Below, one piece after another: positions 1 through 7,940 of a stretch of DNA of 64,000 nt (position 1 is the first letter of the stretch; each line of letters opens with the position of its first letter). Under the pieces are notes generated by a model. That model had not been told where the DNA came from and made no database searches. It was given only the letters and a program-made list of their open reading frames with translations. Source of the DNA: Streptomyces sp. CG 926 (lineage in GTDB: Bacteria; Actinomycetota; Actinomycetes; Streptomycetales; Streptomycetaceae); contig NZ_QGGZ01000013.1 in NCBI RefSeq assembly GCF_003148825.1, positions 186,001-250,000 of the forward strand, in the 5' to 3' direction. The translations under genes and the position numbers were made by a program.

Positions 1-2
1 GG

Positions 3-248
3 CTGTGGGTCGATGATCAGGGCAATGCCGCCACCGCGCCGCTGGGCGCAGCTGACATCGCCCTGGAGGCGTTCGCGTTCGGCACGACAGTGCTCACCGC
101 GATCCTGCTGGTCTCGAGTGCTCTCGTCCGCGTCGGCCTGCGGATCGTGGACGCGCGTAGCGCCCGCGCGTGGGAAGCGGAGTGGGCGGACGTCGAACCC
201 GTCTGGACCGGCCGTCTTCGCCCCGGTCAGGGAGCGGACGATGGCTGA
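3..248 (+). CDS. C-terminal part of an Rv1733c-like membrane protein (5' end outside window)
   Basis: Reading from base 3 gives an open frame of 81 codons to a TGA at 246-248. It contains one clear hydrophobic segment (FGTTVLTAILLVSSALVRVGL) followed by a charged tail with WEAEWADVEPVW and WTGR. This layout, a last membrane helix followed by a short acidic Trp-rich tail, matches the C-terminus of the actinobacterial Rv1733c-type membrane proteins, which in mycobacteria belong to the DosR dormancy regulon. That fits the stress genes that follow. Its stop overlaps the ATG of the next gene (241) by 8 bases, so the two are probably co-transcribed and translationally coupled. Only the end of the gene is visible, so the family call is by resemblance. 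Confidence 0.6.
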   Translation: MWVDDQGNAATAPLGAADIALEAFAFGTTVLTAILLVSSALVRVGLRIVDARSARAWEAEWADVEPVWTGRLRPGQGADDG

Positions 249-2910
249 CCCTGCCTCCGGGCCGGACCTCGCGCCGGATGTCACGCCGGATCCGCTCGAG
301 CCCCTCGCCCTGCTCCGTCGTGAGCTCCACACGGGTCCGCTGGGCCTGTCCAGCCGGGAGGCGGCCCGACGACTGGCGGTCTACGGGCCGAACGAGGTGC
401 GCCGCACCGCGCGGCCGAGTGTCCTGCGGGACCTCCTGCGGCAGTTGCTGCATCCCCTTGCCCTCCTGCTGTGGGCGGCCGCCGCGCTCGCCTTCATCGC
501 CGCCATCGACGTGCTCGGATGGGCGATCATCGCGGTCGTCCTGGTCAACGCGGGCTTCGCTCTCGTCCAGGAACGACAGGCGGAGAGGGCCGTCGAGACC
601 TTGGCCGGCTACCTCCCCGCGCTGGCCAAGGTGATCCGCGACGGAAAGCCGCAACACCTGCCCGCCCGAGAGCTGGTCCCCGGCGACCTCATCATCCTCG
701 AGGAAGGTGATCGGATCCCCGCGGACGCCCGGCTGAGCGAGGGAGGCATCGAAGCCGACCTGTCCATGTTGACCGGGGAGTCCACCCCCGTCGAGCGCTT
801 GGCCGGCCCCGGTCTCGAGTCGGTGCCGGTGCTCCAGGAACCCAACCTCGTGTTCAGTGGTACCAGTGCCGTCGAGGGACAGGCCCAGGCCGTCGTGTTC
901 GCCACCGGCGACCACACCGAGCTGGGCCGGATCGCTGCCCTCAGCCGGCGCACCCCCCGCGAGCCGAGTCCGCTGGAGAAGCAGGTCAAGAGAGTTGCCT
1001 GGCTGATCGCGGCGGTGGCTGTCGCCATGGGTGCGGTGTTCCTCGCGACCGGTGTGGCGGTGGGCCTGCCGGTAACGGACTCGCTGATGTTCGCGATCGG
1101 GCTGCTGGTCGCCAACGTTCCGGAAGGGCTTCTCCCTACGATCACCCTGGCGCTGGCGGTGGGCGTCCGTGTCCTCGCCAAGCAGGGCGCGGTGATCAAA
1201 CGGCTGAGCGCGGTGGAGACCCTGGGTTCCACCAACGTGATCTGCACCGACAAGACAGGCACGCTCACCAGGAACGAGATGCGGCTGCACGGTCTGTGGA
1301 CGCCTGAACAGCGCACCGAGTCAGGACCCCGCAGCGCGGAACTCATCCACGAGGCCGCCCTGTGCACGACCGTAGGCCGCGAGAGTGACGGCCGACTGCA
1401 CGGCGACCCGACCGAACTCGCGCTCGTCGAGGGGGCGGCGGAGCACGCCGTGCCCATCGACCCGGGGGACCGGGACGCCTGCCGCCGAGCCTGCTTCCGT
1501 TTCGACCCCCGCCTGCGCCTGATGTCGGTTGTCCAGACTTCGGATCGTGCCCACCTCCGCGTCATCGTCAAGGGCGCCCCGGAGGCCGTCCTGTCCGTGC
1601 TGGGTGACGGGGAGCCGGTACGGCCGGCCCAGGAGGCGGCCGGTGCCTTGGCCGCCGACGGGATGCGGGTGCTGGCCGTCGCCGTCCGCGATCTGCCGGC
1701 GGGAGCCGCAGTTCCGGTGCGGCGACAGCAGGCCGAGCAGAACCTGCACCTTCTCGGACTGGTCGGCCTCTATGATCCTCCGCGTCCAGAAGTCGCGGCC
1801 GCGGTCGCACGGTGCCATGAGGCCGGCCTCACCGTGCACATCGTCACCGGCGACAACGGCGCCACGGCCGCCGCGGTGGCCCGGTCCGTAGGAATCGGCG
1901 TCCCCAACCTGTTGGTGGTCGACCAGTCCGAGGCCGTTGAGGACCACGAACTCGATCATCTCTTGCAGCAGCGTGAAACGGAGATCGTTTTCGCACGGTC
2001 CTCGCCCGAGACCAAGCTGAAGGTCGCAGATGCCCTGCGGGTCCACGGGCAGATCGTGGCCATGACGGGCGACGGGGTGAACGACGCCCCCGCCCTGCAC
2101 CGCGCCCACATCGGCGTGGCCATGGGCCGCTCGGGCACCGACGTCGCCCGCGAGGCGTCCACGATGGTCCTGACCGACGACAATTTCGCCACCATCGTCA
2201 CGGCCATCGAGTCCGGGCGCCGCGTCTACGACAACGTCCGCAAATTCATCGTCTACATCTTCGCCCACCTCACTCCCGAGGTGGTTCCCTTCCTCGTTTT
2301 CGCCCTCTCTGGCGGCGCGGTACCGCTACCCCTGACCGTGCTCCAGATCCTCGCCATCGACCTCGGCACCGAGACCCTCCCCGCCCTGGCCCTCGGCCGC
2401 GAACGCGCCGAACCGGGCGTGATGAGCCGGCCTCCCCGGCCCCGGACCCAGGGCGTGATCAACAAGGACATGCTGATCCGCAGCTGGGGCTGGCTCGGCA
2501 CCGTTTCAGCGGTGCTCGTGATGACCGCGTACTTCTACGTCCTGTGGCGTGCCGGATGGGCCCCCGGCGATCCGACCGGGTCCGGCACCCCCCTGCACCA
2601 CGCCTACCTGACCGCCACCACGGCCACCTTCGCCGGCATCGTCACCTGCCAGGTCGGAACCGCCATCGCCGCACGCACCGACCACGCCGCCCTGAGCAAG
2701 ATCGGCTTCTTCACCAACCCGCTGCTCCTCGCAGGTATCGCCTTCGAACTCGTCTTCACCGCTGCACTCGTCTACGTGCCCCCGTTGCAGCAGCTCTTCG
2801 GCACCGAGGCACTCCCACTCGACGTCGTCCTCCTGATCGCGGCCTTCCCACCGCTGGTCTGGGGAACCGACGAAGCCCGCCGCTGGGCTCGTCGACGACG
2901 CCATTCCTGA
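241..2910 (+). CDS. P-type cation-transporting ATPase (P2 family)
   Basis: This is an 889-aa integral membrane ATPase that pumps cations at the expense of ATP. The ATG at 241 is chosen because it overlaps the upstream stop, has a GGGAG ribosome site and begins an acidic leader typical of the family; longer in-frame extension gives Arg/Ser-rich shadow sequence. Visible motifs are TGES (about residue 178, actuator), VANVPEGLLPT (about 291, membrane helix 4), DKTGT (337-341, with Asp337 phosphorylated) and TGDGVNDAP (about 608). Helices follow at the C-terminus. PEGLLPT resembles the P2C (Na/K, H/K-like) helix-4 signature more than the PESLP form seen in the second ATPase at 9709, so the ions may differ. 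The substrate cannot be fixed from the sequence. It lies upstream of the dormancy-type gene cluster. Confidence 0.9.
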   Translation: MADPASGPDLAPDVTPDPLEPLALLRRELHTGPLGLSSREAARRLAVYGPNEVRRTARPSVLRDLLRQLLHPLALLLWAAAALAFIAAIDVLGWAIIAVVLVNAGFALVQERQAERAVETLAGYLPALAKVIRDGKPQHLPARELVPGDLIILEEGDRIPADARLSEGGIEADLSMLTGESTPVERLAGPGLESVPVLQEPNLVFSGTSAVEGQAQAVVFATGDHTELGRIAALSRRTPREPSPLEKQVKRVAWLIAAVAVAMGAVFLATGVAVGLPVTDSLMFAIGLLVANVPEGLLPTITLALAVGVRVLAKQGAVIKRLSAVETLGSTNVICTDKTGTLTRNEMRLHGLWTPEQRTESGPRSAELIHEAALCTTVGRESDGRLHGDPTELALVEGAAEHAVPIDPGDRDACRRACFRFDPRLRLMSVVQTSDRAHLRVIVKGAPEAVLSVLGDGEPVRPAQEAAGALAADGMRVLAVAVRDLPAGAAVPVRRQQAEQNLHLLGLVGLYDPPRPEVAAAVARCHEAGLTVHIVTGDNGATAAAVARSVGIGVPNLLVVDQSEAVEDHELDHLLQQRETEIVFARSSPETKLKVADALRVHGQIVAMTGDGVNDAPALHRAHIGVAMGRSGTDVAREASTMVLTDDNFATIVTAIESGRRVYDNVRKFIVYIFAHLTPEVVPFLVFALSGGAVPLPLTVLQILAIDLGTETLPALALGRERAEPGVMSRPPRPRTQGVINKDMLIRSWGWLGTVSAVLVMTAYFYVLWRAGWAPGDPTGSGTPLHHAYLTATTATFAGIVTCQVGTAIAARTDHAALSKIGFFTNPLLLAGIAFELVFTAALVYVPPLQQLFGTEALPLDVVLLIAAFPPLVWGTDEARRWARRRRHS

Positions 2911-2930
2911 CTACCCCCTGGAGGAACGAT

Positions 2931-3440
2931 GTGGAATCGGGGACGGTGGAATTGGTGATGGTGCGCCCCGTCAGCCGTACCAGGCTGTTGGTGGAGCGGA
3001 CCGGGGCACTGGTCGTCGCCGTGTTGGTCCTGAACACGGCCGCGACGCTCACGGTCGCGGTGGAGGTGTCGCTGTCACCGGACATCCACCGCACCGTGCC
3101 GCTCAGCGGGATCTTCGCGGCAGGATTCATGGGTGTGGGATTCGCCTTCTGCCTGCTCGGCCTGGCCGTCGCGGTGTCGGCCGCCAGTCGGAGGCGTGCC
3201 CAGGTGATCGGCACGGTCATCGCGATCGGGGCGGTGGGCTTCGCCGTGAACTTTATCGCTCTGGCATGGGAACCGGCGGCGCCGCTTCGGTATCTCAGCC
3301 CGTTCCACTACTACGTCCCGGGCGACGCCTTGGCGGAGGGGCGCGTCCTGTGGCCTCAGCTTGCCGTCCTGATGGGTGTCGGACCGGTGGGCCTGCTGAT
3401 CGCTCACGCCGTGCTCCACCGCAGGGACCTCGCACCTTGA
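2931..3440 (+). pseudogene. N-terminally truncated ABC-2 type permease fragment
   Basis: A frame of 169 codons from GTG 2931 (GGAGG about 8 bases upstream) encodes VESGTVELVMVRPVSRTRL followed by about four hydrophobic segments and the ending FHYYVPGDALAEG...LHRRDLAP. The GTVELVMVRPVSR stretch is the cytoplasmic loop that normally follows the second membrane helix in ABC-2 exporters, so roughly the first 80-100 residues are missing. No partner ATP-binding gene is nearby. The fragment starts 20 bases after the P-type ATPase stop, which suggests a deletion joined the ATPase gene to the rear of a permease gene. It retains a usable start and ribosome site, so a short membrane protein might still be made, but function as an exporter is unlikely. 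Confidence 0.6.
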
Positions 3441-3478
3441 TCTCGCGACGGCCCCGGGCGCTGGAGGAGGCCCAGGAG

Positions 3479-4471
3479 TCACCTGATCTCCAGAACCTCC
3501 GTCACCGGCCGACGTGGCGTGGTGGGCCCCTGGGGCCCGTATCCGAGGCGGATGACCATCTGGACGTGCCCCATGGCCTCGGCCGGATCGCGGACCGTCC
3601 ACCGCAGCTCCCGCCACTCCAGGGGCTGAGAGGTCATCGAGGTGGCGAGTCCGTCGGAGGTGGCCTGGAGCAGGACACGTTGCAGCGCCTGCCCGGCGCG
3701 CAGCCAGTCGGCCCGGGTGTCGCCCGTGGTGCCGAGCAGCGCCAACTGCGGCCTCTTCTCGAAGACGGCCCAGCCGCGGTCCGGCATGTGCTGGGAACGG
3801 CCGAAGTCGCGCACGGGGGAGGGCCCGCCGGAACTTCGTGGGCCGAAGGCGGCAGTGGGGATGCCGTCGTCGCGCTGACCGGCCGAACCACCGTGGGAGG
3901 GGGCGGTCCAGGCGGCGGTCTCGACCTGCACCAGAGGATCGATTTCCTCGCGGTGTTCGGCGTCCCGCACCAGCCCGAGTACGGTCTCGACGTGCCAGTC
4001 GCCCGGAACCACGAGCCGGCACCCTTCCAGGCGGGCTGCGGCCTTCAGACCGTCCAGCAGCGCCTCGGGCACCACTTCGTCGCTGAACGGGTATCGGCTG
4101 GTGTGTCGGCGCCCGAGAGCTTCGTACAGAACCTCCAGCTCCAACTCCGTACCGGTGGAGTCGTCGAGGGTGGCTGTGGCGAGCAGCCATGGTTCGGACG
4201 CGTCCGGCAGCAGGCGCACCCGAAGAGGACGATGGTGGCGGGCTGCGGAGACGCGCAGGTTGAACAGTGCCGCGGCGCATCCGAGGTGGAGCGATCGGTG
4301 GTCCGGATCCGTCCGCGTCATCGCCCGCTCCGGGTCCCCGTGCAGTTCTATGACGCTGTCCGTCGTTCGGAACACGAATTTCCATGGCTGCGCGTTGTGC
4401 ATGGACGGAGCGCTGACGGCGTCGCCGACCAGCAGGGCGGTGACTTCTGGATCCAGGTGTGTGGCGCTCAT
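3479..4471 (-). CDS. Acg-family FMN-binding nitroreductase-like protein
   Basis: This 330-aa protein starts at ATG 4471 with AGGAC about 6 bases upstream. The N-terminus contains APSMHNAQPWKF, the phosphate/FMN-binding signature of the nitroreductase fold. Later come LGRRHTSRYPF and the closing block RAGQALQRVLLQATSDGLATS with MVIRLGYGP, which are typical of the Acg (Rv2032-like) branch. Acg proteins are DosR-regulon members in mycobacteria with a lid that covers the flavin and no well-proven enzymatic activity, so a role in stored-flavin or redox stress is an inference. It lies at the 3' end of a minus-strand run of USP and CBS genes and converges on the ABC-2 remnant. Length is normal for the family. 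Confidence 0.8.
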   Translation of the reverse strand: MSATHLDPEVTALLVGDAVSAPSMHNAQPWKFVFRTTDSVIELHGDPERAMTRTDPDHRSLHLGCAAALFNLRVSAARHHRPLRVRLLPDASEPWLLATATLDDSTGTELELEVLYEALGRRHTSRYPFSDEVVPEALLDGLKAAARLEGCRLVVPGDWHVETVLGLVRDAEHREEIDPLVQVETAAWTAPSHGGSAGQRDDGIPTAAFGPRSSGGPSPVRDFGRSQHMPDRGWAVFEKRPQLALLGTTGDTRADWLRAGQALQRVLLQATSDGLATSMTSQPLEWRELRWTVRDPAEAMGHVQMVIRLGYGPQGPTTPRRPVTEVLEIR

Positions 4472-4494
4472 GGAACTGTCCTGTCTCTAGGTCC

Positions 4495-4745
4495 TCAGCC
4501 GTGCGCCACAACGGCGACCGGTGAGGTGGTGTGGTGCGTCACGGCGTCAGTGATGGCGCCGATGCGAGTGCCGAGCGCCGACAGGATTCGGGCGGTGGCG
4601 CGGCGAAGGGTGCGTAACGCGGCCGATCGTCGACGTGAAGGAGCTGGAGGTCGGCACCGTGCAATGCGGCCTCCGCAGCCGCCCACCGGGCCGAGGCGCG
4701 GTCCCTCGGTGAGCCGTCCAGACCCACCGTGATGCGGTGTGACAT
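4495..4745 (-). pseudogene. Universal stress protein remnant (internal deletion and frameshift)
   Basis: The frame from ATG 4745 has a strong ribosome site (GGAGGAGG) and reads MSHRITVGLDGSPRDRASA followed by RWAAAEAALHGADLQLLHVDD, an excellent USP N-terminus. It then loses homology and stops. In a different frame, ending at 4495, the DNA reads LSALGTRIGAITDAVTHH then TSPVAVVAHG, which matches the end of the second USP domain (compare SPLGVHLGPVAHAVLHH at the end of the intact USP at 6106-6981). About 220 residues between the two are missing and the frame is shifted, so this is a dead gene left by a large internal deletion. A 68-residue peptide could still be translated. Confidence 0.85.
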
Positions 4746-4790
4746 CGTTTCCTCCTCCGGGCGTACGGGCTGCCCCGAGACGCCGCTGCG

Positions 4791-5450
4791 TCAGGTGGTC
4801 GGGTAGGACCGATCAGGTCCGCCCAGGACCGTTCGGCCCCCCTTTCCGACCCGGTGCGGTCCGCGCGTCCGTGAAACCGCCAGCCTGTTGTCGACGTCCA
4901 CCACGCCGTCGACGCTCTGGCACAGCCGCATGATCATGGGCAGTGAAGCGTGGCGGGGCACCGTGCCGCTGAGCGTCACCAGTCCATCGCTCACCTCGAC
5001 GGTGATCGACGATGGGGTGATGCGCAGTGTGTGGGTGAGGACGTCCTCCACGATCTCCTCCTGGATGGCTCGGTCGCGGCGCAGGAACAGTCGGACGAGG
5101 TCGCTCCGGCTGAGCACGCCGACCACTCGCCCGCCGGTGTCGACGACCGGCAGGCGCTTTACTCCGTGCCGTTGCATCACGCGCACGGCCCGGACCACGC
5201 TCCACTCAGGACGGGCCGTGACAGCGGGACTTGTCATGAGGTCCTCAGCGGTGGGCGCACGGCCGACCGCACGGCGGTGGAGCAGGTCGGCTTCGGACAC
5301 GACCCCGACCGGGTGCCCGGCATCGTCCACGACGGGTACCGCGGTGATGTCGAACTCCTGCAGGAGCCGCGCGACTTCTCTGAACGCCGTGGCAGGTCGG
5401 ACCGTGACGGCCGCCGGGGTCATCAGATCCGCGACACTGCGGTGCCTCAT
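4791..5450 (-). CDS. CBS-pair and BON domain protein
   Basis: This 219-aa protein starts at ATG 5450 (GGGGAAA ribosome site). An upstream in-frame extension runs into the neighbouring gene and is rejected. Residues 1-60 form a first CBS domain (VADLMTPAAVTVRP...VPVVDDAGHPVGVVSEADLL), about 68-125 a second (DLMTSPAVTARP...KRLPVVDTGGRVVGVLSRSDLV), and about 128-195 a BON domain (ITVEVSDGLVTLSGTVPRH). CBS pairs bind adenosine nucleotides, and BON domains are thought to bind phospholipid or membrane, so a soluble energy-state sensor at the membrane is a reasonable guess. It follows its paralogue at 5464-6066 by 13 bases in the same direction and is probably in one operon with it. Confidence 0.9.
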   Translation of the reverse strand: MRHRSVADLMTPAAVTVRPATAFREVARLLQEFDITAVPVVDDAGHPVGVVSEADLLHRRAVGRAPTAEDLMTSPAVTARPEWSVVRAVRVMQRHGVKRLPVVDTGGRVVGVLSRSDLVRLFLRRDRAIQEEIVEDVLTHTLRITPSSITVEVSDGLVTLSGTVPRHASLPMIMRLCQSVDGVVDVDNRLAVSRTRGPHRVGKGGRTVLGGPDRSYPTT

Positions 5451-5463
5451 GATCGCTTTCCCC

Positions 5464-6066
5464 TCAGGCGGATACCGGGACAGGAAAGTCGGCCCTGACC
5501 TCCACGACACCTGGCACGCTGCAGGCAGCACGGACCACGACATCTTCCAGCGCGGGATCCGGAAGTGATCCGTGCAGGTAGGCGATGCCATTGGCGACGT
5601 GCACGTAGACCTCCGCGGAGCCGCGCGGTATCAGCTGATTCATGATCAGTTCACGGATCTCGGTGCCGATGTCCGCGTCCGGCCGCAGGTACACCTTGAG
5701 CAGGTCTCCGCGGCTGACGACGCCGACCAGGCGACCGTCGTCGTCGACGACGGGCAGTCGCTTGAGGTGCCCGCGCGCCATCAGGCGTGCCGCCGCTTCG
5801 ATGGTGGCTCCCGGAGTGACCGCCACGGCCGGGACGGTCATCAGCTGCCCAGCTGTGGTCGGGCGGTCCGGAACGGTTGTCCGTGGATCCAGCAGCAGGT
5901 CGGCTTCGGAAACGACGCCGGTCACCCTTCCGTCCTCGGACAGGACAGGGAGGGCGCTGACGTTCCACATCCGCAGCGTTTCCACGATGTCCTTGAAGGC
6001 GGTGTCGCGGTCGACGGACACTGCGGCGTGCGTCATGACATCGTCGACGGTGCGCACGTGTTTCAT
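5464..6066 (-). CDS. CBS-pair and BON domain protein
   Basis: This 200-aa protein starts at ATG 6066 with GAGGGAAG just upstream. It contains two CBS modules (VDDVMTHAAVSVD...SALPVLSEDGRVTGVVSEADLL and GQLMTVPAVAVTPGA...KRLPVVDDDGRLVGVVSRGDLL) followed by a BON domain (YVHVANGIAYLHGSLPDP). It is a paralogue of the genes at 4791, 7013 and 17150, and its first 130 residues closely resemble the truncated gene at 15887-16267 (MTHAAVS, GVVSEADLL, GQLMT). It lies between a USP gene upstream and another CBS-BON gene downstream, separated by 39 and 13 bases, so it is probably mid-operon. Nucleotide sensing is inferred from the family only. Confidence 0.9.
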   Translation of the reverse strand: MKHVRTVDDVMTHAAVSVDRDTAFKDIVETLRMWNVSALPVLSEDGRVTGVVSEADLLLDPRTTVPDRPTTAGQLMTVPAVAVTPGATIEAAARLMARGHLKRLPVVDDDGRLVGVVSRGDLLKVYLRPDADIGTEIRELIMNQLIPRGSAEVYVHVANGIAYLHGSLPDPALEDVVVRAACSVPGVVEVRADFPVPVSA

Positions 6067-6105
6067 GACTTCCCTCTCCGAGAATCTTGCATGTCCGGCG
6101 ACTCC

Positions 6106-6981
6106 TCAGGAGTGGGCCACGACGGCCACAGGGGCTGCCGCGTGATGCAGGACCGCGTGGGCGACGGGGCCCAGGTGAACGCCGAGCGGCGAACGGCGCA
6201 GGTGGCGGCCCACGACGACCAGCCCGGCTTCCTGGGAGGCCTTGACGAGCTGCTCGCCCGCGGAACCCATGGCCACGTTCAACGTGACCTCCACTTCGGG
6301 GAACTCGTGCCGCCAGGGCGACAGCATGTCGTCGACCATGCGAGTGACGCTCCGGCCGATGTCCCGCTCGTTGTCCGGGTCGAAGAAGGGGGCGTACGCG
6401 TAGGCGGACGGCAGCTTCCAGCCGTGCACGGCCCGCAGCCGGCAGTTCCGCCGTCGGGCTTCTTCGAAGGCGAAGGTGAGGACACGATCGCCGGCCTGGT
6501 GGATATCCACGCCGACCAACACATCGGTCACCGCGGACGCATCGGCGTCCGGGCCGTCCGGTTCGTCGGCGACGCGGACGAGGACGACCGGGGTGTCGGT
6601 CGCGACAACGGTGGACATCGCCACCGAGCCGATGAGAAAGCCGAGCAGACCGCCCACGCCGCGCGACCCCAGAACCAGCAGTCCGGCGTCCACGGCCTCC
6701 GCGGCCAGGGCGGCGGCCGGGCGCCCCGTCGGGCAGCGGGTCGTGATCTCCAGATGCGGATGACGGCGATGCAGCTCTTGCGCCGTCTCGGTCAGGGCTT
6801 GGTCGGCCCATCGGTCCGCATCCTGCCTGCCGAGACCGGGCAGCACCGGATCCAGGGGCCAGTCCACGGCGTGGACGAGCAGCAGGGGTACCTCGCGCAG
6901 TGCGGCTTCCCGTGCGGCCCAGTGTGCCGCTGCCCGGCTCTCGGCGGAGCCGTCGACGCCGACGGTCACGTGCTCTCTCAC
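6106..6981 (-). CDS. Tandem-domain universal stress protein
   Basis: This is a 291-aa cytoplasmic protein with two USP domains. GTG 6981 is chosen because GGGAGGA lies 7 bases upstream and the USP fold begins at once (VREHVTVGVDGSAESRAA). The first domain keeps the ATP-loop pattern LVLGSRGVGGLLGFLIGS. The second ends in VVVGRHLRRSPLGVHLGPVAHAVLHH and has a less canonical loop, so ATP binding may be confined to domain 1. Length is normal for actinobacterial tandem USPs, which are induced in hypoxia under DosR-type control. It is 31 bases after the CBS-BON gene at 7013 and 39 before the one at 5464, consistent with an operon. Confidence 0.9.
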   Translation of the reverse strand: MREHVTVGVDGSAESRAAAHWAAREAALREVPLLLVHAVDWPLDPVLPGLGRQDADRWADQALTETAQELHRRHPHLEITTRCPTGRPAAALAAEAVDAGLLVLGSRGVGGLLGFLIGSVAMSTVVATDTPVVLVRVADEPDGPDADASAVTDVLVGVDIHQAGDRVLTFAFEEARRRNCRLRAVHGWKLPSAYAYAPFFDPDNERDIGRSVTRMVDDMLSPWRHEFPEVEVTLNVAMGSAGEQLVKASQEAGLVVVGRHLRRSPLGVHLGPVAHAVLHHAAAPVAVVAHS

Positions 6982-7012
6982 GGCTGTTCCTCCCTTGCTG
7001 CGCACCGCGGTC

Positions 7013-7681
7013 TCACCATTGCATCGAGTGGCGCGGGTCGCCGATGTCGGAGCCGTCCATGTCGTCGATGCGGGCTGTCACATGCATGGCCACGGCGACC
7101 ACGCCGTCGATTCCCTCGACGAGGTTGCGCAGGGCGAGCAACTGGCTTCGACGTTCCGTGCGACCGTCCAGCGAGACGATTCCGTCCACCACGTGCACCT
7201 CGACCTCGTCGGTGGATACGCTCAGAACGTCGGTCAGCACCTCTTCGACGACGCGACGGCGTATCTCGGCGTCCGGGCGCAGGAAGGTGCGGAGGAGGTC
7301 GCGGCGGGTGATGATGCCGACCAGGCGGTCCTCGACATCCACGACGGGCAGACGTTCGATGCCGCGACGGGTCATCAGTCGGGCGGCGCCGGCCGCGGTC
7401 TCCTCGGCGTGGACCGTGATCGCGGGCGCCGACATCAGATCGCCCGTTACGGGAATCCGGCCGGGCGCCCCGTTCGCCGGCTCCGTGCCAGGGGCGGATA
7501 CCGAAGCGGCCAGCAGATCGGTCTGGGAGATGACACCGACCACGCGATCCTCGTCGTCCAGCACGGGGGCTCCGGACACGTCGTACTGGGCAAGGAGCTT
7601 CGCGACCTCTTTGAACGCGGTGTGTGGGGTCACGGTCGCGACTTCGTCCGTCATCAGGTCCGCCACCTTGATGTGTTTCAT
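7013..7681 (-). CDS. CBS-pair and BON domain protein
   Basis: This 222-aa protein starts at ATG 7681 behind a strong AGGAGGG site. It has CBS 1 (VADLMTDEVATVTP...SGAPVLDDEDRVVGVISQTDLL), CBS 2 (DLMSAPAITVHAEE...ERLPVVDVEDRLVGIITRRDLL) and a BON domain (VEVHVVDGIVSLDGRTERR). A short Ala/Gly/Pro linker (SVSAPGTEPANGAPGR) separates the CBS repeats. It is the first gene of the minus-strand run 7681 to 3479. The 259-bp region upstream is shared with the divergent USP gene at 7941 and contains three DosR-box-like palindromes, so both directions may answer to the same response regulator. Confidence 0.9.
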   Translation of the reverse strand: MKHIKVADLMTDEVATVTPHTAFKEVAKLLAQYDVSGAPVLDDEDRVVGVISQTDLLAASVSAPGTEPANGAPGRIPVTGDLMSAPAITVHAEETAAGAARLMTRRGIERLPVVDVEDRLVGIITRRDLLRTFLRPDAEIRRRVVEEVLTDVLSVSTDEVEVHVVDGIVSLDGRTERRSQLLALRNLVEGIDGVVAVAMHVTARIDDMDGSDIGDPRHSMQW

Positions 7682-7767
7682 GAGGCCCTCCTGGTGCGCC
7701 GGTCGGACGGGGCGGACGCCTCCGCAGGCGTCTCATTCACCCTCCCTTGCTGCGGCTGTCGGATCGA

Positions 7768-7851
7768 GGGCCGAACGGGCCCGTCCCGGGGCCGGAGGGC
7801 CCACAGCCCCGGATGGCCGGGCCGCGTGCCGCTGATGGGGACCTTCGGCCC
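7768..7851. promoter_or_regulatory. Cluster of three DosR-box-like palindromes
   Basis: In the divergent promoter between the CBS-BON gene (start 7681) and the USP gene (start 7941) there are three related sites: GGGCCGAACGGGCCC at 7768-7782 (one base longer than the rest), GGGCCGGAGGGCCC at 7789-7802 and GGGACCTTCGGCCC at 7838-7851. The last two are 14-mers with the same outer GGG..CCC arms and spacing as the core of the mycobacterial DosR box (GGGACTWWAGTCCC). The same motif recurs at 17883, 20398, 22242, 22256, 22323 and 25389. Binding by the two NarL-type regulators in this window is an inference. Confidence 0.65.
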
Positions 7852-7940
7852 AGGCTGCGGTCCCGGGCGGCCCTCTTCCTGCGGTACCGCAGGTGTCAGC
7901 GTGGTGGGTGTCCCCCGTCGGATCTCGGTTGGGAGTTACC

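Noticed and set aside
94..1290. 398-codon minus-strand frame opposite the first P-type ATPase
   Set aside because: Composition is Gly/Arg/Asp shadow-like and it lies wholly antisense to a gene with clear P-type ATPase motifs.
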